Source: CADEFX01 sp050260355 (GTDB lineage Bacteria > Pseudomonadota > Alphaproteobacteria > Rhizobiales > Hyphomicrobiaceae). Taken from it: a stretch of DNA of 64,000 nucleotides. The notes beneath the pieces are model-generated. The model had not been told where the DNA came from, made no database searches, and saw nothing but the letters and a program-made list of their open reading frames with translations. A program made the translations under genes and the position numbers. The stretch covers positions 6,461 through 70,460 of the forward strand of contig JBLNBZ010000063.1 in NCBI GenBank assembly GCA_050260355.1. The letters run 5' to 3'. Positions 1-9,113 of this stretch are shown one piece after another (position 1 is the stretch's first letter; each line of letters opens with the position of its first letter).

Positions 1-323
1 ATTTTGCCTGAGGGCGCAGGAGACCGCAGGCCGGTTGCGAGGCCGCTGCGTCTCAGAGCTGCCCGGCAGCGACCCGTTCCTCGAAGGGATGATATGTCAC
101 CGCGCCCGCTCAGGCGGGGAACGTCAGCCGCAGGCGGACATATCCGCGCAATGAGCGCCCAACCGGCAGAAACCGGTGCAACACTGTGTTGCTTTGCGGA
201 CGCGGTTTTGGCATGGTCCCGCGCGAATCACAGTCAACCGCACGGCGCGCCGGCATCGGCCGCCTGCTCTTTCAGCGCATTTGACTGCCACCCTGGCAGC
301 GCAAATTGGGGGACCTCGATTTC
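1..323. other. region upstream of hppA without a recognisable gene
   Basis: No open frame here resembles a protein family on either strand. The notable structure is an inverted repeat, gatatgtc at 91-98 and gacatatc at 137-144, enclosing a GC-rich segment. It could be a terminator of a gene outside the window or a leader structure of hppA. No riboswitch class was recognised. Confidence 0.4.
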
Positions 324-2459
324 ATGGATACAGTGATGTGGGCGATCATCCTGGGCGGATTGCTGTCGATCGTCTACGGCGCCTGGACCATCCGATCGGT
401 GATGGCCGCCGACGCCGGAACTGCGCGCATGCAGGAGATCGCTGCCGCCGTTCAAGAGGGGGCAACCGCGTACCTGACGCGCCAGTACTCGACGATCGCG
501 ATCGCCGGAGCGGTGCTGTTCGTTGTGATCGGGTTCCTGCTGGGCTGGCTCGTTGCGCTCGGCTTCCTGATCGGTGCGGTGCTGTCGGGGCTTGCGGGCT
601 TCATCGGCATGCACGTGTCCGTACGCGCCAACGTGCGCACCGCGCAGGCGTCGACCCAGTCGCTGGCCGAGGGACTGTCAATGGCGTTCCGCGCCGGCGC
701 AGTGACGGGCCTGCTGGTGGCGGGCCTGGCGCTGCTCGGCGTGTCCGTCTACTTCGCCTTCCTCACGCGCGGCCTCGGCTTCGGGCCGACCACGCGGACC
801 GTGGTCGATGCGCTGGTCGCCTTGGGCTTCGGTGCCTCGCTGATCTCGATCTTCGCCCGTCTCGGCGGCGGCATCTTCACGAAGGGTGCCGACGTTGGCG
901 GTGACCTCGTCGGCAAGGTCGAGGCCGGCATTCCCGAGGACGACCCGAGAAACCCCGCCACGATCGCCGATAACGTCGGCGACAACGTTGGCGACTGCGC
1001 CGGAATGGCGGCCGACCTGTTCGAGACGTATGCGGTGACCGTGGTGGCCACCATGGTGCTGGGGGCGATCTACTTTGCCGGCCAGCCCGTGGTCGGCAAC
1101 ATCATGCTCTATCCGCTGGCCATCTGCGCGGCCTGCGTCGTCACCTCGATCATTGGAACGTTCGCGGTGCGGCTCGGCGCCAACCAGTCGATCATGGGCG
1201 CCCTCTACAAGGGCTTCATCGCCACCGGCGTGCTCTCTCTCATCGCGCTTTGGCCCATCACCGACGGGTTGCTGGGGATGAGCACGAAGTTCACGGCCCG
1301 CGACCTGTCGTTCACCGGGCTCGATCTCTTCTGGTGCGGCGTCGTCGGGTTGGCGGTGACGGCCGCCATCATTGTCGTGACCGAGTATTACACCGGCATC
1401 GGCTATCGCCCGGTCCGCTCGATCAGCCAGGCCTCGGTGACCGGACACGGGACCAACGTCATCCAGGGCCTCGCCGTGTCGCTCGAGGCGACCGCGCTGC
1501 CGGCGCTGATCATCATCGCGGGCATCATCATCGCCTTCAAGTTCGCGGGCCTGTTCGGTATTGCGATTGCCGTCACGAGCATGCTGGCGCTGGCCGGCGT
1601 GGTGGTGGCGCTCGACGCGTTCGGGCCGGTTACGGACAACGCGGGGGGCATCGCCGAGATGGCGGGACTGCCCAAGGAAATCCGCAAGACCACGGATGCG
1701 CTCGATGCCGTCGGCAATACAACCAAGGCGGTGACGAAAGGCTATGCCATCGGCTCGGCCGGTCTCGGCGCCCTCGTGCTGTTTGCGGCCTACAACGAGG
1801 ATCTGAAGTACTTCATCAGCCAGGCGCAGCCCGGCACGCTGTTCCACAACCTGCACGTCGACTTCTCGCTGTCCAACCCGTACGTCGTGGTGGGTCTGCT
1901 GTTCGGCGGCCTGCTGCCGTATGTGTTCGGCGGCATTGCCATGACGGCCGTCGGCCGCGCAGCCGGCTCCATCGTCGAGGAGGTGCGCCGGCAGTTCCGC
2001 GAGAAGCCCGGCATCATGAAGGGCACAGAGAAGCCCGACTACGCGCGCGCGGTCGATCTGCTGACGCGCGCCGCGATCAAGGAGATGGTCGTGCCCTCGC
2101 TGCTGCCCGTCCTGTCGCCGGTCGTGTGCTTCTACGTGGTGAAGTGGATCGCGGGTACCGGCAATGCGTTTGCCGCGCTCGGCGCCATGCTGCTCGGCGT
2201 CATCGTCACCGGGCTGTTCGTCGCCATCTCCATGACGGCGGGCGGCGGAGCCTGGGACAACGCCAAGAAAGCCATCGAGGACGGCTACACGGACAAGGAC
2301 GGCAAGAAGCACGTGAAGGGCTCGGACGCGCACAAGGCGGCTGTGACCGGCGATACCGTGGGCGATCCCTACAAGGACACCGCGGGACCTGCCGTCAATC
2401 CGATGATCAAGATCACGAACATCGTTGCTCTGCTTCTGCTTGCCGTGCTGGCACACTGA
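324..2459 (+). CDS. hppA: K+-insensitive pyrophosphate-energised proton pump (membrane-bound H+-PPase)
   Basis: Polytopic inner-membrane enzyme that couples pyrophosphate hydrolysis to proton export. The 711-aa product has about 16 hydrophobic segments and the family's acidic substrate-binding motif DVGGDLVGKVEAGIPEDDPR with a following DNVGDNVGDCAGMAADLFE stretch. The diagnostic GNTTKA motif carries Lys at about residue 468; the K+-dependent subfamily has Ala there, so this is predicted to be K+-independent. The ATG at 324 is preceded by GGGGGA at 308-313, ten bases upstream. An in-frame TTG at 306 lies against that binding site and is less likely. A strong terminator follows, so the gene is probably monocistronic. 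Confidence 0.95.
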   Translation: MDTVMWAIILGGLLSIVYGAWTIRSVMAADAGTARMQEIAAAVQEGATAYLTRQYSTIAIAGAVLFVVIGFLLGWLVALGFLIGAVLSGLAGFIGMHVSVRANVRTAQASTQSLAEGLSMAFRAGAVTGLLVAGLALLGVSVYFAFLTRGLGFGPTTRTVVDALVALGFGASLISIFARLGGGIFTKGADVGGDLVGKVEAGIPEDDPRNPATIADNVGDNVGDCAGMAADLFETYAVTVVATMVLGAIYFAGQPVVGNIMLYPLAICAACVVTSIIGTFAVRLGANQSIMGALYKGFIATGVLSLIALWPITDGLLGMSTKFTARDLSFTGLDLFWCGVVGLAVTAAIIVVTEYYTGIGYRPVRSISQASVTGHGTNVIQGLAVSLEATALPALIIIAGIIIAFKFAGLFGIAIAVTSMLALAGVVVALDAFGPVTDNAGGIAEMAGLPKEIRKTTDALDAVGNTTKAVTKGYAIGSAGLGALVLFAAYNEDLKYFISQAQPGTLFHNLHVDFSLSNPYVVVGLLFGGLLPYVFGGIAMTAVGRAAGSIVEEVRRQFREKPGIMKGTEKPDYARAVDLLTRAAIKEMVVPSLLPVLSPVVCFYVVKWIAGTGNAFAALGAMLLGVIVTGLFVAISMTAGGGAWDNAKKAIEDGYTDKDGKKHVKGSDAHKAAVTGDTVGDPYKDTAGPAVNPMIKITNIVALLLLAVLAH

Positions 2460-2490
2460 GGCAGCGACGCGCGTCGCACGGGATCTGCGC

Positions 2491-2530
2491 AGCAAGACAC
2501 CTCGCCCTCGTGGCGAGGTGTCTTGCTTTC
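2491..2530 (+). terminator. rho-independent terminator of hppA
   Basis: A perfect 16-bp stem (2491-2506 with 2512-2527), five-base loop ctcgt, followed by ttc. It lies 31 bases after the hppA stop. Confidence 0.8.
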
Positions 2531-2836
2531 TTGCGGGCGTAAACGTCGAGGTCCGCTTTGGTGGCTCGCACGAGAGAGCCGAGGATGCGCACGATCGGGA
2601 TTGGCTCTGGGGCCTTGCGTACTTCGCTGGGGACGGCGAACCGGTGAGGGCGACATGGCTGCGGTGCCCCAGTGCCCTCACCCTTCGCGCCCAAAGGACT
2701 TGCTCGGGCCGCTCTACGTCTCGTTGCTGCAAGGTTTGAGGCTTGCGTGTCCCCATGGCCCTTGCAAGTCCGGGAAGCTCTCTCCCTTGCGAGGGAGAGG
2801 GAGATCGGCATCGGCGCGGTCAGATCGGAGATCGCG
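2531..2836. repeat. non-coding spacer with two GC-rich palindromes
   Basis: No gene is evident. Two inverted repeats stand out: ggtgagggc/gccctcacc (2643-2651 with 2674-2682) and ctctccct/agggagag (2780-2787 with 2792-2799). The second resembles the short palindromic intergenic elements common in Hyphomicrobiales and lies just past the 3' end of the leftward bamE gene, where it may protect or terminate that mRNA. Confidence 0.4.
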
Positions 2837-3313
2837 CTAGTCGAAGAGCGGCCGCTGACCGATGCCGCGGAAGATCTGCTTCAGCAGTCCCTGATCCGGG
2901 ATGTGGCTCGGCGTGGTGCGTTTGACATAGTCGAACACCTGGCCGTCCTTCAGGCCGTAGTGGGCAACGCGATCGACCGTGCCGACGGGGTTGAAGTAGA
3001 CGGCAAGGATCTTCCGGTCCACCTCGGTTGGCTTGAAGAAAGCGGTCTGTGTTTCCGTGCTGGCAATATAGTAGTAGGCATTGCCGCCAGCGACCGTCGA
3101 CGTGGTGGCCGGCGTCCCGAGCGCCAGGCGCACAGCATCGGCAGTCATGCCCGGCTGGATCTGCTGGATATCGCTTTCCTTGAACTGATGACCGTGCTTG
3201 ATGACAACCGGCGAGCACCCCGCGAGCCACAGCGCGGCAACCAGCACAGACAAAGCCATGGTGCTGCGGCGGCCGCGGACTCGCAACCCTGCCGCGGAAG
3301 TGCCCTCGCTCAC
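2837..3313 (-). CDS. bamE: outer membrane assembly lipoprotein BamE (SmpA/OmlA family)
   Basis: Lipoprotein subunit of the BAM complex that inserts beta-barrel proteins into the outer membrane. The 158-aa product from GTG 3313 has a hydrophobic signal ending in lipobox LAGC (Cys at residue 33), then the SmpA/OmlA fold with the typical IQPGMTADAVRLALGTP segment and a YYYIAS strand. The GTG is preceded by GGAGAGGGAG. A longer frame from 3382 would put an unlikely extension before the signal. It is divergent from the bc1 chaperone gene, the usual arrangement in Hyphomicrobiales. Confidence 0.88.
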   Translation of the reverse strand: MSEGTSAAGLRVRGRRSTMALSVLVAALWLAGCSPVVIKHGHQFKESDIQQIQPGMTADAVRLALGTPATTSTVAGGNAYYYIASTETQTAFFKPTEVDRKILAVYFNPVGTVDRVAHYGLKDGQVFDYVKRTTPSHIPDQGLLKQIFRGIGQRPLFD

Positions 3314-3534
3314 GTCTCCCTCTCCAATCGCAGGTTGACGAACGCCGCATATGTGCACGACGGCCGGCTTGGTGTCAGCCACCGCAGCGCACAGGTCTGG
3401 CGGACGCGAGACTCATCAAGGTGCCGAAAACGGCGTATCCGACCTAGCGTGACAGGCGCCCGATGGCAACGGCCGGGAGACATCGATCCCCGACGGCGTT
3501 GTTGCTCGAGACGATAGCCCATCCGGAGAATGCG

Positions 3535-4119
3535 ATGTTCCATTGGCTTAGAGAGCGAGCACGCAAACGACGCGTAGGGCGTGCGCTATACGACGCGATT
3601 GTGGCGCAGTCGCGGGCTGAGTGGTTCTACCTCGACCTCGGCGTGGCCGACACGCTGGAGGGCCGGTTCGAGGTTATCGTCCTGCACATGTTCCTGGTCA
3701 TGGACCGTCTGCAGGCCGAGGGTGAGCGGGGCCAAGCGGCGGCCCAGGCTCTGGTCGAACGCTTCGTCACCGATATGGATGACACGATGCGCGAGATGGG
3801 TATCAGCGACCTCGGGGTGCCCCGCCGGGTCAAGCGGGCCGCAGCCGCGCTCTATGAGCGGGCGGGGGCGTATCGAGAGGCGATACGGACGGGCGCTCGT
3901 GGTGAGGCACTCGCGGAGGCGCTGGCGAAGCACGTCTACGGAGCGGGTTGTGGGAGCGCTGCTCTACCCGCGCAGCTTGCCGCCTACGCCTGGAGCGCCA
4001 GGCAGGAACTCCAGGATCAAGGCTTCGGCGAGATATCCGAGGGCCTTGTCACATTCCCGCATGTGGGACAGGGTGCCGCCGTGACAGAGGCCCCGGGAAC
4101 GGGCTCTATGGGTCAATGA
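3535..4119 (+). CDS. ubiquinol-cytochrome c chaperone (CBP3-like family)
   Basis: Member of the CBP3/ubiquinol-cytochrome c chaperone family, thought to help assembly of cytochrome b into the bc1 complex. The 194-aa soluble protein contains the family core with ALYDAIVAQSRAEWFY, the HMFLVMDRL helix and TDMDDTMREMGISDLGVPRRVK, and ends in a helical region. ATG 3535 follows a GGAG site; the frame is open to 3463 but the extra residues do not fit the family. It overlaps the DUF177 gene by ATGA, so the two are probably translationally coupled. Confidence 0.88.
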   Translation: MFHWLRERARKRRVGRALYDAIVAQSRAEWFYLDLGVADTLEGRFEVIVLHMFLVMDRLQAEGERGQAAAQALVERFVTDMDDTMREMGISDLGVPRRVKRAAAALYERAGAYREAIRTGARGEALAEALAKHVYGAGCGSAALPAQLAAYAWSARQELQDQGFGEISEGLVTFPHVGQGAAVTEAPGTGSMGQ

Positions 4120-4634
4120 CGGGCTTGAGCTGGACGCACGAGGCGCGCTCCATTCCGCAGCGCGGCCCCGAGCTGGAGCGGGAGGCAACTGCCGCGGAAA
4201 GGGCCGCCGTCGCCGCGGCGCTCGGGCTCGCCTCCTGTGACGGTCTCAAAGTGCACTACAGGGTCTGGCCTCTCGATCAGGGCAGGTTCGGGCTGCGCTG
4301 CGCATTCGAGCTGTCGGCGACCCAGGAATGCGTAGTCACGCTCGAGCCCATCCCGCAGAAGTACGTGCAATCGTTCGAAATAGAGCTGTGGCCCGAAAAG
4401 GACTTGCCTCAGCCTGCCGACGGCCTGATCGACGCCTTTGCCGAGAACGAGCCCGAAGGGTTCGCCGACGGCATCATCGACATCGGTCAAATCGTCCTCG
4501 ATCGCCTGATCGAGGTCATCGACCCGTATCCGCGCAAGCGCGGCGCCGTTTTCGACTGGAATGACGAGACAGCTTCGTCGTCGGAGCCGGCAGGGCCGTT
4601 CGCCAAGCTCAAGCAACTTCGTCCATCCTCGTAG
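4116..4634 (+). CDS. DUF177 (YceD-like) protein
   Basis: 172-aa cytosolic protein of the DUF177/YceD family. Visible family features are the LSATQECVVTLEPI segment, where Cys and the following acidic region are characteristic, and the acidic C-terminal part with PEGFADGIIDIGQIVLDRLIEVIDPYPRK. Relatives lie beside rpmF/plsX in many bacteria and have been linked to 23S rRNA accumulation. The start overlaps the previous stop (ATGA), and plsX follows after 174 bases. Confidence 0.85.
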   Translation: MTGLSWTHEARSIPQRGPELEREATAAERAAVAAALGLASCDGLKVHYRVWPLDQGRFGLRCAFELSATQECVVTLEPIPQKYVQSFEIELWPEKDLPQPADGLIDAFAENEPEGFADGIIDIGQIVLDRLIEVIDPYPRKRGAVFDWNDETASSSEPAGPFAKLKQLRPSS

Positions 4635-4808
4635 GGGCCGACATGCTGGACGGCATGCCAGCCCCTCCCACAACGGGTGCGGGCTAACGAGAATCCGGTT
4701 GTACCGAGGCAGCAAAAGGCTATGTTCGGCCGGCTTGTGACGGGGGAGTCGGCGGGCTGAAGGCTCAAGTCTGCTGTCTGGAAATCATAGGCAAGGCACT
4801 CGACCCAA

Positions 4809-5873
4809 ATGCCAGCGCCGCGGATACTAGCGCTCGACGCCATGGGGGGTGATCGCGGTCCGGAGGTCGTCATTCCCGGCGCGGCACTCTCGCTCGAGCG
4901 GCACCCCACGATGCGGTTCGTGTTCTTCGGCAATGCCAATCGCATTCGTCCCGAGCTGGTCCGCCATTCCGCGCTCGAGGCCAGATCCTCGATCGTGCAT
5001 ACCGACATCACGATCGGCATGGACGACAAGCCGAGCCAGGCGCTGCGGCGCGGCAAGGGCTCATCCATGTGGCTGGCGCTCGACGCCGTGCAGAAGGGGC
5101 AGGCGCATGCGGCCGTCTCCGCCGGCAATACCGGCGCCCTGATGGCCATGGCCAAGCTGGTCCTCAAACCCATGGCCGGGATCGAGCGGCCCGCGATTGC
5201 GGCGCTGTGGCCCACGGTCAAGCGGGAGTGCATCGTTCTCGACGTTGGGGCCAACATTGGCGCTTCCGCGCGCCAGCTTGCCGACTACGCCCTGATGGGC
5301 GCGGCCATGGCGCGCGCGCTGTTCGGTGTCGAACGGCCCAGGCTCGGGCTCCTCAACGTCGGGGTCGAGGAGATCAAGGGCGTCGACGAGGTCAAGCAGG
5401 CGCATGCCTGGCTCAAGGAGGCGGGGCTGCCGATCGACTATTGCGGCTTCGTCGAGGGCGACCAGATCGGGCAAGGCAACCTCGACGTGGTCGTGGTCGA
5501 GGGGTTTGCCGGCAATATCGCGCTCAAGACGGCGGAAGGCACCGCCAGGCAGGTTGCGGCCTACCTGAAGGCGGCCATGAGCCGGAGCTGGGCGACGAGG
5601 CTCGGGGCGCTGCTGGCGCGCGGCGGATTCCAGGTCCTGCGCGAGAAGATGGACCCGCGGCGCTCCAACGGGGCGCCATTTCTGGGGCTCAATGGCATCG
5701 CAATCAAAAGCCATGGCGGCACGGACGCCTTTGGCTTTGCGAGCGCGGTGGATGTCGGCTACCAGATGGCCGAAAATGAGCTGATCGCCCGACTTGCCGC
5801 TGATCTTCAGGGGTTTCACGGCCGGTTCGGAGAGGCCGGGCCGCAATCGCCCGGCGGTCAAGGAATTGCGTGA
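4809..5873 (+). CDS. plsX: phosphate acyltransferase PlsX
   Basis: Makes acyl-phosphate from acyl-ACP for the PlsX/PlsY route of phospholipid synthesis; peripheral on the inner membrane. The 354-aa sequence begins with LALDAMGGDRGPEVV, followed by SAGNTGALMAMA, DVGANI and VVEGFAGNIALKTAEG motifs and the C-terminal GLNGIAIKSHGG signature, all typical of PlsX. Length matches the family. It lies directly upstream of fabH, the classical lipid cluster order. Confidence 0.95.
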   Translation: MPAPRILALDAMGGDRGPEVVIPGAALSLERHPTMRFVFFGNANRIRPELVRHSALEARSSIVHTDITIGMDDKPSQALRRGKGSSMWLALDAVQKGQAHAAVSAGNTGALMAMAKLVLKPMAGIERPAIAALWPTVKRECIVLDVGANIGASARQLADYALMGAAMARALFGVERPRLGLLNVGVEEIKGVDEVKQAHAWLKEAGLPIDYCGFVEGDQIGQGNLDVVVVEGFAGNIALKTAEGTARQVAAYLKAAMSRSWATRLGALLARGGFQVLREKMDPRRSNGAPFLGLNGIAIKSHGGTDAFGFASAVDVGYQMAENELIARLAADLQGFHGRFGEAGPQSPGGQGIA

Positions 5874-5945
5874 CGGCGGGTAAGCTGTCACAGAGGCAGA
5901 AACCGAGACGGCCGCGGTAGGGGACCGTCGCAGCGAGGTGAGCAG

Positions 5946-6923
5946 GTGGCGGTCGTAAGATCTGTGATCCGGGGCGTGGGGGCCTACCTGCCCAAGCGCA
6001 TCGTGACGAACGATGATCTGGAGCGCATCCTCGATACCAGCGACACCTGGATCAGAGAGCGCACGGGGATCAGGCAACGGCATATTGCCGAGGAGGGGGA
6101 GCACACCTCGCACCTCGGCATCGCCGCGGCAAAGCAGGCGCTCGTGCGCTCAGGCATCGACCCCGTGGACGTCGATCTCGTCATTTGCGCCACGGCGACG
6201 CCGGACCGGACGTTTCCGGCAACCGCGGTCAGGATCCAAGCCGGCCTCGGCATAACCCAGGGTGCCGCCTTCGACGTGCAGGCAGTGTGCTCGGGCTTCG
6301 TCTACGCGATGACGACGGCCGATAACTTTCTCAAGGCGGGCGACTTCAAACGCGCCCTCGTCGTCGGCGCGGAGACGTTCTCGCGAATTCTCGATTGGTC
6401 CGACCGCAGCACCTGCGTGCTGTTCGGCGACGGGGCCGGCGCGGTCGTGCTGGAGGCGCAAACGCAGCATGGCACGCGCGAGGATCGCGGAATTCTATCC
6501 ACGCGCATCCGGTCCGATGGCCGCTTCGAGGAGCTGCTCTATGTCGACGGCGGACCCGGGTCGACCAAGACCACCGGCCATCTGCGCATGAACGGACGCG
6601 AGGTTTTCCGTCACGCGGTGCAGAAGATTTCGGGCGTGATCGAGGAGACGCTGGTGACAAGCGGCTTCGCGCCCGACGAGATCGATCTTTACGTACCCCA
6701 TCAGGCCAACAAGCGCATTCTCGACGGCATCGCGCACAAGCTCGGCGTGGACCCTGACAAGATCATCATGACCCTGTCACAGCACGGCAATACGTCCGCG
6801 GCCTCCATTCCCCTGGCGCTGAACGAGGCGTTCGAGACGCATCGCCTCAAAGAGGGCAGCCTGGTGCTGATGGAGGCGATGGGCGGCGGGTTCACCTGGG
6901 GCGCTGTGCTCGCGCGCTGGTAA
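5946..6923 (+). CDS. fabH: 3-oxoacyl-ACP synthase III (FabH)
   Basis: Starts fatty acid synthesis by condensing acetyl-CoA with malonyl-ACP. The 325-aa product has the complete catalytic triad of the family: Cys115 in AVCSGF, His252 in VPHQANKRI, Asn282 in QHGNTSAAS. The TSDTWIRERTGI N-terminal motif and the GDGAGAVVL segment are also present. The start is GTG with a GAGGTGAGCAGG site upstream. It follows plsX by 72 bases and is probably cotranscribed with it. Confidence 0.96.
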   Translation: MAVVRSVIRGVGAYLPKRIVTNDDLERILDTSDTWIRERTGIRQRHIAEEGEHTSHLGIAAAKQALVRSGIDPVDVDLVICATATPDRTFPATAVRIQAGLGITQGAAFDVQAVCSGFVYAMTTADNFLKAGDFKRALVVGAETFSRILDWSDRSTCVLFGDGAGAVVLEAQTQHGTREDRGILSTRIRSDGRFEELLYVDGGPGSTKTTGHLRMNGREVFRHAVQKISGVIEETLVTSGFAPDEIDLYVPHQANKRILDGIAHKLGVDPDKIIMTLSQHGNTSAASIPLALNEAFETHRLKEGSLVLMEAMGGGFTWGAVLARW

Positions 6924-7013
6924 GACTGGCGCCGGCATATGTCAGCGCCCTGACGCCGCTGCCGGGGGAGCACAAATCCTTCTGAAATTTCAGCCGCTTG
7001 ATGATATCGGGCA

Positions 7014-7042
7014 TTGACCCGGTTCGAGCGTGTGGCTAGCAT
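7014..7042 (+). promoter_or_regulatory. candidate sigma-70 promoter for ihfA
   Basis: TTGACC at 7014-7019, 17-base spacer, TAGCAT at 7037-7042, 39 bases before the ihfA start. Spacing is ideal, the -35 is near consensus and the -10 matches four of six. This would give ihfA its own promoter separate from plsX-fabH. Confidence 0.4.
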
Positions 7043-7081
7043 TTGGGCAAAAGGGGCGGAGATTTGGGAGGGCACCTGCCG

Positions 7082-7399
7082 ATGGGCAACAAGACATTGA
7101 CACGCGCAGATCTGGCAGACGCCGTGGTCCGCAAGATCGGCCTGCCGCGCAACGAGTCACAAGAGCTGGTGGAATTGGTGCTGGGCGAGATCTCCACGAC
7201 GCTGGCTCGCGGGGAGCACGTAAAACTGTCATCGTTCGGCTCCTTCGGCGTCAGGGACAAGGGCCAGCGCATTGGCCGCAACCCGAAAACGGGCGACGAG
7301 GTCCCCATCACGCCGCGGCGTGTTCTGGTGTTCCGGCCGAGCAACATCATGAAGGATCGGATCAACTCGGGATTGGGGCGGCGCCGAGCGGCTGAGTAG
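7082..7399 (+). CDS. ihfA: integration host factor subunit alpha
   Basis: DNA-bending architectural protein of the HU/IHF family that works as a heterodimer with IhfB. The 105-aa product from ATG 7082 shows the N-terminal LTRADLADAVVRKIGL helix, the GEHVKLSSFGSFGVR strand and the DNA-binding arm RIGRNPKTGDEVPITPRRVLVFRPS, matching IHF-alpha better than HU. A GGGAGG site lies 11 bases upstream; the open frame to 7043 would need a TTG start. It sits between fabH and the MerR gene, as in other Hyphomicrobiales. Confidence 0.93.
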   Translation: MGNKTLTRADLADAVVRKIGLPRNESQELVELVLGEISTTLARGEHVKLSSFGSFGVRDKGQRIGRNPKTGDEVPITPRRVLVFRPSNIMKDRINSGLGRRRAAE

Positions 7400-7480
7400 G
7401 CTCGGCGGAGCGAATTGCTTCATCGTTGCTGGTTTCCCGCAGGGCGGCGGGATTCCAGTTGCAGTCAGCGGGGTTGAGCT

Positions 7481-7999
7481 ATGGGAAAGTCGTCGGATGC
7501 GTTCCGCACGATCAGTGAGGTCGCCGATGAGCTCGGTGTGCCGAAGCACGTGCTGCGGTTCTGGGAGAGCAAGTTTGCGCAGATCCGGCCGATGAAACGA
7601 GGCGGTGGCCGCCGCTTCTACCGGCCGGGCGATATGGAGCTGCTGCGTGCCATTCGTGATCTGCTGCATCGCGACGGATACACGATCAGGGGTGTGCAGA
7701 GGATTCTGCGGGAGCAAGGCGTGGACGTAGTCAAGCAGCGCGGCAAACTGCAGCCGACCTCGGCCGCCGCCAAGCCGCGCGCAGCGCGCGCACAGAAGGG
7801 GCGCGCCGTCGGACAATCCGTACCCGTCGCACGTGGCGCCGACGCGGATGCGTCGCACGGCTCCGGCAGCCATGCCCGCCCGACAGGCGAGGTCCGCAAG
7901 CGAATTCTGGCAGCGATCGCCGAGCTCGAGGCCTGCCAGGCGATCCTCTCCGACCGCACGGAGCAGCAGCCGGTGCGCAGCCGCAGCGCTGCACGTTGA
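7481..7999 (+). CDS. MerR-family transcriptional regulator
   Basis: 172-aa protein with an N-terminal MerR winged-helix domain: EVADELGVPKHVLRFWESKF (about residues 10-30), wing RGGGRRFYRPGDMELLRAIRDLL, then DGYTIRGVQRILREQGV. The C-terminal half is basic and Ala-rich with no effector-binding domain, so it is probably a small-ligand-independent regulator. This gene is regularly found after ihfA in Hyphomicrobiales; its target is unknown. No metal-binding cysteines are present. Confidence 0.85.
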   Translation: MGKSSDAFRTISEVADELGVPKHVLRFWESKFAQIRPMKRGGGRRFYRPGDMELLRAIRDLLHRDGYTIRGVQRILREQGVDVVKQRGKLQPTSAAAKPRAARAQKGRAVGQSVPVARGADADASHGSGSHARPTGEVRKRILAAIAELEACQAILSDRTEQQPVRSRSAAR

Positions 8000-8081
8000 G
8001 CGACGGCGCGGCTGCGGGCCGCCAACGCCCGTGCACTGTCATGCCGACCCCATCACAGCGCTCGCAGGGCAGGGGTGCAGA

Positions 8082-8837
8082 GTGAAGCCGGATAGCGCCG
8101 AGGTCTGGCTCGCCGATGTCGATGCTACGGGCCTCGCGCTCGACCGTCTCGGGCTGCAGCTTGCGCTCGCCACCCCACAGGACACCGCGCGGCAGGCAAC
8201 GCTTCGCGATCCGCACGAGCGGCAGCGCTGGCTCAGAGCACGCATCACCCTGCGCCTGCTCCTGGCGGTGCACCTTGGATTGGACGCGGCGCGCCGGCCC
8301 TTCATCGTCTCGCCCACAGGCAAACCCGCGATCGCCGGTGACGCAGGGCCAGCCTTCAGCATCGCGCACAGCGGCGCGCTCGTGTTGATCGGCATTGCCG
8401 CGGGCGCCGGCATCGGGGTCGATGTCGAGGTGCGCAACGATGCCTCTGTTGACGATGTGAGGCGCCGCGCGATCGAGGCGGCGGCCAGCGCGCTGACGCC
8501 GGAGGTCCCGCTGCCGCCAACAGGCGCGCGCCGGTTCATGCAGGCCTGGACCCGATTGGAGGCGCTGGCCAAGGCGTCTGGTCGGGGAATCGGGCCTTTG
8601 CTGACGGCGCTCGGCGTGCATGGCCCGGCGAGCGGTCTGTCCGTGGCGGAGAGCCCGCCGGTCGCACATGTTCTGGGGCAGGGTGCGGCAGCCCTGCGGA
8701 TCGAGGATCTGGCCCTCGATCCGCCCGCGGTCGGGGCGGTGGCGCTTGGGCGCGGGGCATCGTTCGAGCTGCGCCGACTGCCCGCCTGCCCGAGCGATGA
8801 TGCAGACATCAGGCGGCTGATGCTGGCCTCAGGTTGA
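8082..8837 (+). CDS. 4'-phosphopantetheinyl transferase (Sfp type)
   Basis: Transfers phosphopantetheine from CoA to a Ser of carrier proteins. The 251-aa product from GTG 8082 (AGGGG upstream) has the Sfp-family motifs in order: GKP at 80-82, FSIAHSG at 92-98, GIGVDVE with Mg ligands Asp114 and Glu116, and the W-x3-E-x3-K motif (Trp156, Glu160, Lys164). Sfp enzymes usually serve polyketide or peptide synthases, but no such genes lie in this window. The longer open frame from 7833 overlaps the MerR gene and is not real. Confidence 0.85.
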   Translation: MKPDSAEVWLADVDATGLALDRLGLQLALATPQDTARQATLRDPHERQRWLRARITLRLLLAVHLGLDAARRPFIVSPTGKPAIAGDAGPAFSIAHSGALVLIGIAAGAGIGVDVEVRNDASVDDVRRRAIEAAASALTPEVPLPPTGARRFMQAWTRLEALAKASGRGIGPLLTALGVHGPASGLSVAESPPVAHVLGQGAAALRIEDLALDPPAVGAVALGRGASFELRRLPACPSDDADIRRLMLASG

Positions 8838-8871
8838 CCGCCGCGGCGCAAGAAGGCAAAAGGAGAGCTGG

Positions 8872-8949
8872 CGGAGCGTAGCGCAGCCTGGTTAGCGCAC
8901 CAGTCTGGGGGACTGGGGGTCGCGAGTTCAAATCTCGCCGCTCCGACCA
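8872..8949 (+). tRNA. tRNA-Pro(GGG)
   Basis: Cloverleaf with seven-base acceptor stem cggagcg (8872-8878) pairing cgctccg (8939-8945), D-arm around agcctggtta, anticodon stem ccagt/actgg with loop ctggggg giving anticodon GGG, and T-arm loop ttcaaat. Discriminator A and encoded CCA at 8947-8949. The sequence just downstream is accessory, which fits tRNA 3' ends as integration sites. Confidence 0.95.
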
Positions 8950-9113
8950 ATTAATCAGATAGTTAGCGAAGCGGGTCTGGAAACTGGGTACCAAGTGGGT
9001 ACGCGGCAGATGCAGCGTCGAGGCGCAATCCCCATCAACATTGGGGTGCGTCATTGAGGGATGTTGCGACTCGTCTTAGCAATCGAGGCAAGCGACTGCT
9101 AAGGAGACGAAAG

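Noticed and set aside
678..2756. 692-codon leftward open frame over hppA
   Set aside because: Antisense to a clear membrane pyrophosphatase; low-complexity Arg/Ala/Gly/Asp translation, an effect of high GC.
8809..9054. leftward frame containing RRDLNSRPPVPQTGALTRLRYAP
   Set aside because: This is the translation of the antisense of tRNA-Pro, a well-known false protein.
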